Position numbers and translations under genes: made by a program. The notes under the pieces were generated by a model, which was not told the origin of the DNA, ran no database searches, and saw only the letters and a list, made by a program, of their open reading frames with translations. Below, one piece after another: positions 1-5,064 of a stretch of DNA of 5,103 nucleotides. The DNA is from an uncultured Solobacterium sp. (GTDB taxonomy: Bacteria; Bacillota_I; Bacilli_A; Erysipelotrichales; Erysipelotrichaceae): positions 1 through 5,103 of the forward strand of contig CALISH010000004.1 of NCBI GenBank assembly GCA_938041275.1. Direction: 5' to 3'. Position 1 is the first letter of the stretch; every line of letters starts with the position of its first letter.

Positions 1-1096
1 TATTCATAATACTGGTGGATTCTACAATATTCTTTTTAATCTTTCTATTATAGATACCAGCAGTATTATATTGCCAGTCTTCCATAAACTCTCTTGCGAC
101 TTCAGCAATAGCTCTATTTAGTTGACATATATTTTGGTGCGGATATTTAGAATCGAATGTAGCAATGTCACTACATGACTGGCATACATTCTTAGCTACA
201 CATCCACGACATTTTGGGTGGCTATGGATTTCAATAGTTTCAGGAAATACTAATTGGTTGCTATATACATTCCCAATATTTCTTACATTATTTTCCAAAG
301 CCTGTCTATTAGCATATAACTTACCATATGGTGCTACATATAATTGCCCAGATGTAAAGAAGTTACTATCAGCAGAAGTGTCTTTATAATCTGGGACTAT
401 GTAGTCTAGATATGAAATAAGATATAATGCATCAAATCTATTCTTAGTAAACTTGAAGTATTGCTTATACGCATATTTAGTAGCTCTTTTTAAATATGTC
501 TTAAATTTACCAGTTATATCTATAGATTCTGCTGGTTCAAATAAGATACTCTTTACTCCAAGCTTACTAATAAAATCAAAGTTATCTTCAAAGTATTTAA
601 TAGTATCTTCCATTAAAGTCATATGGATAGTTACATGTGTCTTAAGTATATTAAGCTCACGTAAACAAGTTAATCCACGTATAGCTTCCTTATAACCAGT
701 ACGATGTTTACTATTATGCTCTACTTCACCATCAAGATAACCTACTACGTCTATAGCATTAGCTTTAATAACTTTAGCTTTAGCCAAAGTCATCAAAGTC
801 AAATTAGTATATAGCTTATATCTACATATTACATTATTGGCTTTTAGCTTATCTATAATATAGACGATCTTATCCCAACATAACAAAGGTTCTCCGCCTT
901 TGAATGTAATGGTATACACACGTCTATAATCTTTAAAGATTTTAGTAATCTTTTCTATCATAGCATCTATCACCCTAGTAGACATATACTGTTTACCTTT
1001 AGGTGGTAGATAGTCACAATCAATATTATTATCATTAGTAAGATAGAATACTATTTCTCTTACGTCATTCTCTATTTCTTTAAACTCTAAAAACAT
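1..1096 (-). CDS. Degenerate radical SAM / SPASM-domain protein, C-terminus cut by window edge
   Basis: This reading frame starts at ATG 1096 and stays open to position 1 (365 codons seen). I read it by translating the minus strand. It aligns with the radical SAM protein just upstream through the whole fold. GGEP is at residues 67-70, followed by LYTNLT (95-100), GYLDG (119-123, in place of SIDG) and a C-terminal SPASM-like cysteine cluster at C296, C299, C305, C308 and C324, the last in CQLNRA (CKLNRA in the neighbour). The CX3CX2C motif that holds the catalytic 4Fe-4S cluster is replaced by NNIDCDYL: only C27 remains. The two SPASM cysteines of the CX13GX4C element are S244 and N263, although spacing and G258 are kept. 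I infer a non-catalytic partner or scaffold. It lies 32 bases after the upstream gene. The start is uncertain: the AGAGG is too far from the ATG, leaving only a weak AAGAAAG, and an in-frame GTG lies at 1123. Confidence 0.8.
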   Translation of the reverse strand, partial: MFLEFKEIENDVREIVFYLTNDNNIDCDYLPPKGKQYMSTRVIDAMIEKITKIFKDYRRVYTITFKGGEPLLCWDKIVYIIDKLKANNVICRYKLYTNLTLMTLAKAKVIKANAIDVVGYLDGEVEHNSKHRTGYKEAIRGLTCLRELNILKTHVTIHMTLMEDTIKYFEDNFDFISKLGVKSILFEPAESIDITGKFKTYLKRATKYAYKQYFKFTKNRFDALYLISYLDYIVPDYKDTSADSNFFTSGQLYVAPYGKLYANRQALENNVRNIGNVYSNQLVFPETIEIHSHPKCRGCVAKNVCQSCSDIATFDSKYPHQNICQLNRAIAEVAREFMEDWQYNTAGIYNRKIKKNIVESTSIMN

Positions 1097-1128
1097 TTTC
1101 TTTCTTAAAATTCCTCTAAGCACTAACT

Positions 1129-1551
1129 CTAAAATATTAATGAATCCATCTTATACTTATCTTCTCCAAGAAGATGATTTTCTTTAAGTCTAGTCATTAC
1201 AAGACTTCCGAAGTTATTACGTAGTATCCATTCATGTACACGTAATGTAACTCGATACTTAGCTCTATTCAATTTACATTTATCATCAGCTATTAATTTA
1301 TAGTCTCTTGTAGATGATAACATGTTTTCCATAGCACATGGCAAACACATATTTCTGGCTTCACAATTAGCACAGTCATTTTTAGCATTATCTGTAGTAC
1401 AAGGGTATTTATCCCCAATATTCCGATTATAAGCTATACCGTATCGGATATTACCAACTACAGTATCTGAATATACTTTAGAAGAATATTCTTTAAAATC
1501 TGCATTAGGGGCAATAGAGCATCCGAATAATACCCCATCTGTATCTACCAC
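1129..1551 (-). CDS. C-terminal SPASM domain of a radical SAM protein, separated by a one-base frameshift
   Basis: This is the SPASM half of the radical SAM protein encoded at 1545-2348. SPASM domains bind auxiliary iron-sulfur clusters and mark enzymes that often modify peptides or proteins. The frame can begin at GTG 1551, overlapping the upstream frame by 7 bases, with a weak AAGG a few bases before it. Residues start VDTDGVLFGC, the second half of the CX9-15GX4C SPASM element, whose first cysteine (C258) lies in the upstream frame. Further cysteines are C60, C63, C69 and C72 (spacing X2, X5, X2) and C92 in CKLNRA. Adding one base between the frames gives CX13GX4C, exactly the spacing of the matching element in the paralogue at 1-1096. 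So this is one gene of about 405 codons that was broken or misread. Reinitiation at the GTG, giving two polypeptides, is possible but less likely. Confidence 0.8.
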   Translation of the reverse strand: MVDTDGVLFGCSIAPNADFKEYSSKVYSDTVVGNIRYGIAYNRNIGDKYPCTTDNAKNDCANCEARNMCLPCAMENMLSSTRDYKLIADDKCKLNRAKYRVTLRVHEWILRNNFGSLVMTRLKENHLLGEDKYKMDSLIF

Positions 1552-2348
1552 AATACCTTATTAGTTTTAAAATGACATGGTGGTCTAGGATTAAAGTCTG
1601 GGTTTATGTGTTCCATCATTATGAAGTTTCTCATATATTTAGGAATAATGGCTATACCATATTCTACATACTTAAGAATAAGTATAGCAGTTCTATACAT
1701 AGACTCTTCATAGATAGCTATCTCTTCATCAGTTATACCACCAGCTAAGACAGTTGCAAATGTAACTTCAGGAATACCTAAGTTTAATACACTCTTTACA
1801 TGCTCTTCCATACTTCCAAAATAGCTGTTTGGGAATGTAAGTCTAGCAGTAATTTCTCTATTAAGACCGTAGTCATATAACTTACGTAACCCTTCTATAG
1901 TTTTATCATAGGAATTATTACGTTCGTAGTTATGCTTCTCTGGTGTGCCATCTATAGATATATTGATATGGACATGATACTTTCTAAAGTATTCAGCTAT
2001 CTCATCTGTAATAAGTGTACCATTAGTAGATATCATAAAATATAGTTTATGATCAGTTAATCCTAAATCATTCATTAGGTTTAAACCGTATTTCATTACC
2101 GGCCAATTTACTAATGGTTCTCCACCAAAGAAATCTATCAAAACTGGAACATCAGGATTTGTATCACATAAGAAGTCTATAAAAGATTCCATAACTTCTT
2201 TAGACATATTCTTATTCTTCTTATCATCCTGATAACAGTACCTGCAACTAAGATTACACCCTGTTGATATCAATAGTTGCACATTTGTAAGATTGTAGAA
2301 AGTCTCCTCTAAAGGACTTATGCAACGGAGCAACGAGTCATTCTCCAT
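1545..2348 (-). CDS. Radical SAM core domain of a SPASM-type enzyme (N-terminal part)
   Basis: Radical SAM enzymes use a 4Fe-4S cluster to cleave S-adenosylmethionine and form a radical that modifies a substrate. The cluster motif is complete: CNLSCRYC at residues 31-38 (C31, C35, C38). GGEP follows at 75-78, STNGT at 107-111 and SIDG at 131-134, as in SPASM-family enzymes of the anSME and peptide-maturase type. C258 is the first SPASM cysteine. The frame ends at residue 267 by TAG 1545-1547, in the middle of the SPASM element that continues in another frame (1129-1551). The ATG overlaps the last 31 bases of the fibre-like gene and has no good Shine-Dalgarno of its own, which suggests translational coupling. 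The substrate is unknown; a virion protein or a small peptide in the phage are the candidates the context offers. Confidence 0.9.
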   Translation of the reverse strand: MENDSLLRCISPLEETFYNLTNVQLLISTGCNLSCRYCYQDDKKNKNMSKEVMESFIDFLCDTNPDVPVLIDFFGGEPLVNWPVMKYGLNLMNDLGLTDHKLYFMISTNGTLITDEIAEYFRKYHVHINISIDGTPEKHNYERNNSYDKTIEGLRKLYDYGLNREITARLTFPNSYFGSMEEHVKSVLNLGIPEVTFATVLAGGITDEEIAIYEESMYRTAILILKYVEYGIAIIPKYMRNFIMMEHINPDFNPRPPCHFKTNKVLW

Positions 2349-2932
2349 TGATTGTTTACGTAGAAGTAAACTGTCAAGTTTGTAGTATTGAACCAGATTT
2401 CTTTATTATTCTCAGGGCTAGCTGGAGCAGTACTATCAATAGTTACACGAATACCGCCAACACGTTTAGCGTTCTCTGCCAAATCTGCAGTTGTTGCACG
2501 GTCTGCCAAAGTAGCTCTATCTGCTAGAGTTGCGCGGTCTGCCGTTAAAGCTTTATTGGCTGTATCAGAGAAAGAGATACCAGATGGCTTATCAATAAGA
2601 TCATTATAAGAACCAGTGAAAGCAATACGTGCTAATGTACGTTTAAAGTTTTCAAATTCAGTCTTATCTAATTTAGATTTGACTACATCCATTAATGTTA
2701 CGCCTTGACCACCAAAGTCACCTAAAAGACCATTTACATAGTTCTTAGCCCATGTATTAGCATCTTGCAATGTAGCATTCCATTTAGCACGTTCATCATT
2801 TGTGATATGACGAGCATTATCATTGATATGATTATTAAGAACTGTAATATTAGCCTTACTATCAAGCATCGCCTGTAAACTAGGGGACAGCTCTTGATAG
2901 GAGACTTTATTTTCTTTATTAAAAGAGTCCAT
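2318..2932 (-). CDS. Short tail-fibre or baseplate-like virion protein
   Basis: The 204-residue protein has sequence habits of Firmicutes phage fibre and baseplate proteins. HITNDERAKWN is at residues 42-52 and FTGSYNDLIDKPSG at 105-118. A run of hexad repeats based on ADRATL lies at about 131-156, ending in a KRVGG. A C-terminal module (about 168-198) contains EIWFNTTNLTVYFYVNNQW, a pattern common at the end of phage appendage proteins. The fold is probably a trimeric fibre with alpha-helical N-terminus and repetitive shaft; this is inferred from the family. No signal peptide or membrane segment is visible. A strong GGAGGAG lies 6 bases before ATG 2932. It is the first gene of the minus-strand operon and overlaps the radical SAM gene by 31 bases. 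The length is short for a full fibre, so it may be an accessory appendage protein or head fibre. Its C-terminus, RMTRCSVA, ends near a lone cysteine. Confidence 0.75.
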   Translation of the reverse strand: MDSFNKENKVSYQELSPSLQAMLDSKANITVLNNHINDNARHITNDERAKWNATLQDANTWAKNYVNGLLGDFGGQGVTLMDVVKSKLDKTEFENFKRTLARIAFTGSYNDLIDKPSGISFSDTANKALTADRATLADRATLADRATTADLAENAKRVGGIRVTIDSTAPASPENNKEIWFNTTNLTVYFYVNNQWRMTRCSVA

Positions 2933-2947
2933 TTATTTCTCCTCCGT

Positions 2948-2966
2948 AAAAACCCCATTTTGGGGT
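2948..2966 (-). terminator. Small terminator-like hairpin in the leader of the fibre/radical SAM operon
   Basis: On the minus strand ACCCCA and TGGGGT pair around an AAA loop (2952-2966), followed directly by five T (2948-2952, sharing the last stem base). It resembles an intrinsic terminator or attenuator but has only 6 base pairs. It sits just upstream of the fibre gene's ribosome binding site, with no minus-strand gene before it. Confidence 0.45.
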
Positions 2967-2997
2967 AGAATAGTTAGAATTACATAGATGTTTTGGT

Positions 2998-3025
2998 GGT
3001 ATAAAGTATTGACTTTACATACTAA
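2998..3025 (-). promoter_or_regulatory. Candidate promoter for the fibre/radical SAM operon
   Basis: The minus strand reads TTAGTA, 16 bases, TATACC. The 16-base spacing and TATACY -10 box match the better-supported promoters of the small-gene cassettes. It would start transcription near 2991, about 60 bases before the fibre gene, and place the hairpin at 2948-2966 inside the leader. The -35 match is poor. On the plus strand I found no convincing promoter for the beta' gene: a TTGACT at 3009-3014 has no -10 box at usable spacing. Confidence 0.35.
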
Positions 3026-3033
3026 TAAACCGT

Positions 3034-3040
3034 AAGGAGG
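3034..3040 (+). promoter_or_regulatory. Ribosome binding site of the beta'-like gene
   Basis: AAGGAGG lies 10 bases before ATG 3051. It is the only strong Shine-Dalgarno in this part of the plus strand and fixes the start. Confidence 0.85.
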
Positions 3041-3050
3041 TAATAACGAT

Positions 3051-4274
3051 ATGAAACGTACATCTAATATGATTACTAATACCAAAGATATAGAATATAT
3101 CTTGTCTATAGATGAAGATATGGGTGCTAAGACTTCTACAGTGCTTGGTATGTTTGGTGAATTTAATGGTAAACGTAGATTTAATACATATGATTTGATT
3201 ATTATTCCAGCTGGTTCATATGGTCCAGAAGGAAAAAAGAATAAGAATGCTTTTACCACAACTGTAGGTCTATGGGTATTTAATAGAGTATTTATTGAGC
3301 AAGACTTGTTTGATATGTTTGGGTATATCAATAAACCAATCACTAAGAAAGTGATTGGTAATATCATGCAAGAGATCTCATATGCTATTCTAGAGAATAG
3401 AAAGACTCTTAAAGTTATGCAAGACTTTGTCATGAAAGGGCAAAAGTTCATGCCTTATGTAAATATCTTATCTACTAGCTATAGTATGAAACTATTAACT
3501 ATTACAACAAAGATTAATAAGGCTAAAGAAGAACTTATTAAGAAATACCGTAAAGAATTAGATGCCAAAGACCCTAAGATTGTATTGAAGATTCAAGAAG
3601 AACTATTGGCTTTGGCTAAAGAGATTCTTAAAGATGACCCATCTATGGATACTTATAATAGTGGTGCTAAATCTAATATGAGTAACCATTTCAAAAACAT
3701 GTTTGTTGTTCGTGGTATCACTAAAAACCCAGATCCGACTAAGGGATATAATATTATCATGTCTAACTATATGACAGGTATATCTAAAGAAGATTATGCC
3801 GACTTTGCTAACTCTCTAGCAGAGGGCCCTTACTCTCGTGCTAGTCGTACCGAAGTTGGTGGTTATTGGGAAAAATTATTATTACCAGCTTGTCAGCATA
3901 TTCAAACATTAGACAAGGGTAGTGACTGTGGTACTAAACGTACTATTACAATCACTCTAAATAAAGATAATATAAAAGAGTACATCTATTGTTTCATGAA
4001 AGAAGGAAATAAACTAGTAGAGTTGACTTCTGAGAATATGAATCAATATATTGGTAAGACTGTACAATTTAGATTTGCTTCTCTATGTGAATCTGAAAAT
4101 GGTATTTGTAATGCTTGTGCGGGTAATATATTCTACCGTCTAGGTGTAAAGAATATTGGTGCTGCTGCTCCACAAATAGCATCTAAACTTAAGAACGTTG
4201 CCATGAAAGCATTCCATGATAGCCAAGTAAGAATGGTAGAAATGGATCCTATGGAAGCGTTTGGTTTAAAATAA
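3051..4274 (+). CDS. Phage multisubunit RNA polymerase beta'-like fragment (bridge helix to first trigger helix)
   Basis: The 407-residue protein follows the order of bacterial beta' from just after the catalytic loop to the trigger loop. TTVGLWVFNRV (69-79) matches the conserved TTVGR region. A charged helical stretch at about 150-195 fits the rim helices. NSGAKSN (203-209) and RGITKNPD (221-228) match the F-loop region. IMSNYMTGIS (236-245) leads into a divergent bridge helix ending VGGYWEKLL. C293 (in DCGT), C346, C353 and C356 match all four ligands of the second zinc site. MKAFH (385-389) matches the trigger helix MRTFH, keeping the catalytic histidine as H389. The protein stops 18 residues later, so the second trigger helix and the beta' C-terminus are absent, as is NADFDGD. 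I infer a split subunit that works with other phage polypeptides to transcribe phage genes. It is divergent from the fibre operon and converges on the small-gene cassettes. No U-rich terminator is visible for it on the plus strand. Confidence 0.85.
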   Translation: MKRTSNMITNTKDIEYILSIDEDMGAKTSTVLGMFGEFNGKRRFNTYDLIIIPAGSYGPEGKKNKNAFTTTVGLWVFNRVFIEQDLFDMFGYINKPITKKVIGNIMQEISYAILENRKTLKVMQDFVMKGQKFMPYVNILSTSYSMKLLTITTKINKAKEELIKKYRKELDAKDPKIVLKIQEELLALAKEILKDDPSMDTYNSGAKSNMSNHFKNMFVVRGITKNPDPTKGYNIIMSNYMTGISKEDYADFANSLAEGPYSRASRTEVGGYWEKLLLPACQHIQTLDKGSDCGTKRTITITLNKDNIKEYIYCFMKEGNKLVELTSENMNQYIGKTVQFRFASLCESENGICNACAGNIFYRLGVKNIGAAAPQIASKLKNVAMKAFHDSQVRMVEMDPMEAFGLK

Positions 4275-4285
4275 TACACATATAA

Positions 4286-4330
4286 CACAAAAAATAATAC
4301 ATGGGTGGATGGGTGAACACCCACCCATGT
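4286..4330 (-). terminator. Intrinsic terminator of small-gene cassette A
   Basis: ACATGGGTGG (4299-4308) pairs with CCACCCATGT (4321-4330), giving a 10-bp stem. On the minus strand it is followed by ATTA and six T. It ends the cassette A gene 11 bases after its stop. The plus strand has no U-tract after the hairpin, so it is probably not the terminator of the convergent beta' gene. Confidence 0.85.
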
Positions 4331-4340
4331 ATATTAGGCA

Positions 4341-4547
4341 TTAGATCTTATCTAAGTCAATAGTAAGACTAACACCGTGCTGGATTAGATAAGCTTCTGC
4401 TTTTTTAGCTTCGGCTAAGCTAACCCCGCTGTTGCCAGAGACATAATCTATGATTATTTCTTGGCAATAGCGAATCATCCAACCAACGTCGGTTGAACGT
4501 TCCGCTAATTGGTTGGCGTAGTTTCCTACGCAACCAGGCTGCGCCAT
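4341..4547 (-). CDS. Small cassette protein A, 68 residues, function unknown
   Basis: I do not recognise this protein. It starts at ATG 4547, fixed by a near-perfect Shine-Dalgarno 7 bases upstream; an in-frame ATG at 4637 would put the hairpins inside the coding region and is rejected. The protein begins MAQPGCVGNYANQLAER, contains WMIRYCQ, and ends in a probable helix SLAEAKKAEAYLIQHG followed by a strand-like VSLTIDL. It is mildly acidic to neutral, with no signal peptide or clear membrane segment. A second copy lies at 4733-4935. Residues shared by both copies include GCV, NY, LAER, WMIRY, DY, LAEAKKAEAYL, HG and DL, which suggests selection on the protein. Its own promoter and terminator make it an independent unit. 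By analogy with small-gene modules of large Firmicutes phages, it could act on a host target; this is a guess. Confidence 0.8.
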   Translation of the reverse strand: MAQPGCVGNYANQLAERSTDVGWMIRYCQEIIIDYVSGNSGVSLAEAKKAEAYLIQHGVSLTIDLDKI

Positions 4548-4564
4548 AGGAGTCACCTCCTTTC
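4548..4564 (-). promoter_or_regulatory. Twelve-base Shine-Dalgarno folded in a GNRA hairpin (cassette A)
   Basis: GAAAGGAGGTGA (4553-4564) is complementary to 12 bases of the Bacillus-type 16S rRNA 3' end. AGGAG and CTCCT pair around a GTGA tetraloop of the GNRA class (4548-4561), ending one base before the ATG. The start site could therefore be opened or closed. GCC upstream and GGC overlapping the start codon could extend the stem. Confidence 0.75.
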
Positions 4565-4568
4565 GGCA

Positions 4569-4641
4569 TGTAGGATATAATCCTACAAGTGTATGGTTAT
4601 ATTTAGATACAGCTATTCCAGTAGCTGTATCTACCATACAC
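4569..4641 (-). promoter_or_regulatory. Structured 5' leader of cassette A (two adjacent hairpins)
   Basis: The first hairpin begins at the predicted transcription start: GTGTATGGT (4633-4641) pairs with ACCATACAC (4589-4597). Directly inside is an 11-bp stem, AGATACAGCTA with TAGCTGTATCT, a 6-base loop and a 7-base bulge on the 3' side. One base later TGTAGGAT and ATCCTACA (4569-4587) form an 8-bp stem with a 3-base loop. The same architecture occurs in cassette B with changed stem bases. It may stabilise the mRNA or regulate translation. Confidence 0.75.
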
Positions 4642-4647
4642 GTTTAT

Positions 4648-4675
4648 AGTATATAATCGTAAATATTAACTTTAA
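4648..4675 (-). promoter_or_regulatory. Promoter of cassette A
   Basis: The minus strand reads TTAAAG (4670-4675), 16 bases, TATACT (4648-4653). The expected start, G 4641, is the first base of the leader hairpin. The same elements and spacing occur in cassette B. The -35 box abuts the T-run of the cassette B terminator, so termination and initiation signals are packed together. Confidence 0.7.
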
Positions 4676-4676
4676 C

Positions 4677-4722
4677 AAAAAAAAAATAATACATGGGTAA
4701 AGAGGAGTATCTTTACCCATGT
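4677..4722 (-). terminator. Intrinsic terminator of cassette B
   Basis: ACATGGGTAAAG (4691-4702) pairs with CTTTACCCATGT (4711-4722) in a 12-bp stem with an 8-base loop. On the minus strand it is followed by ATTA and a run of ten T (4677-4686). Confidence 0.9.
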
Positions 4723-4732
4723 ACATTTGTAA

Positions 4733-4935
4733 CTATCTAACCGTATTTAGGTCAACAGTTACAGTAATGCCGTGCTTATTTAGATAAGCCTCGGCTTTCT
4801 TAGCCTCAGCTAAGGTTATATCGTTATAGCCAAGATATAGTCTGATACTATATTTTGATAATAACGAATCATCCAATCATGGTTGGATGCACGCTCAGCT
4901 AAGGTGTTATGATAGTTCATAACACAGCCTGCCAT
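4733..4935 (-). pseudogene. Frameshifted copy of the small cassette gene (copy B)
   Basis: This is a paralogue of the gene at 4341-4547. It starts at ATG 4935 behind the same Shine-Dalgarno hairpin and reads MAGCVMNYHNTLAER, then WMIRYYQ and SDY. The frame then runs into TAA at 4816-4818 after 39 codons. In the -1 frame the rest of the protein continues to TAG 4733: ITLAEAKKAEAYLNKHG, then TVDL. One extra base near 4837-4843 restores a 67-residue protein with exactly the spacing of copy A. No slippery heptamer is visible at the junction. It is either a recent pseudogene or a one-base sequencing deletion. The good conservation after the break argues that any mutation is young. Confidence 0.8.
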
Positions 4936-4952
4936 AGGAGTCACCTCCTTTC
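4936..4952 (-). promoter_or_regulatory. Twelve-base Shine-Dalgarno folded in a GNRA hairpin (cassette B)
   Basis: The sequence is identical to the cassette A site: GAAAGGAGGTGA at 4941-4952, and AGGAG, GTGA, CTCCT at 4936-4949 just before ATG 4935. Confidence 0.75.
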
Positions 4953-4956
4953 GGCA

Positions 4957-5030
4957 TGTAGACTTATAGTCTACAAGTGTATGGGTAAATTTAGATACGG
5001 CTATTGAGAGTAGCTGTATCTATCATACAC
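4957..5030 (-). promoter_or_regulatory. Structured 5' leader of cassette B
   Basis: GTGTATG (5024-5030) pairs with CATACAC (4977-4983). The inner stem (5011-5021 with 4993-5003) is 11 positions with one A-C mismatch. The second hairpin, TGTAGACT and AGTCTACA (4957-4975), keeps the 8-bp length and 3-base loop of cassette A although two base pairs have changed on both sides. Confidence 0.75.
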
Positions 5031-5036
5031 ATTAAT

Positions 5037-5064
5037 AGTATACAATCATAAATATTAACTTTAA
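5037..5064 (-). promoter_or_regulatory. Promoter of cassette B
   Basis: TTAAAG (5059-5064), 16 bases, TATACT (5037-5042) on the minus strand. The start is expected at G 5030, again the first base of the leader hairpin. The sequence between the boxes differs from cassette A at two positions only. Confidence 0.7.

Noticed and set aside
165..695. Plus-strand open frames at 165-389 and 453-695
   Set aside because: They lie opposite the minus-strand SPASM-family gene, which has recognisable motifs; they have no ribosome binding site or recognisable protein pattern.
1545..1575. Programmed -1 frameshifting in the radical SAM gene
   Set aside because: TTTTAAA near 1570 is not a valid slippery heptamer in this frame, and a TAA at 1558-1560 in the -1 frame would stop any shift made there.
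2388..2609. Plus-strand frame of 73 codons
   Set aside because: It is the shadow of the hexad repeats of the fibre-like gene.
2933..3451. Minus-strand frame of 172 codons
   Set aside because: It covers the intergenic region and the start of the beta' gene in antisense; hydrophobic composition is typical of an antisense frame and no start signal is present.
4133..4324. Minus-strand frame of 63 codons
   Set aside because: It begins in the cassette A terminator and runs antisense to the conserved trigger-loop and zinc region of the beta' gene.
4260..4330. Intron or intein explanation for the truncated beta' gene
   Set aside because: No splicing motif or homing endonuclease is visible after MKAFH, and the frame ends in an ordinary TAA followed by a convergent terminator; a distant second exon cannot be excluded from this window.
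4548..4637. N-terminal extension of small protein A to an ATG at 4637
   Set aside because: It would translate the leader hairpins and the Shine-Dalgarno; the covarying stem and the site before ATG 4547 show this part is untranslated.
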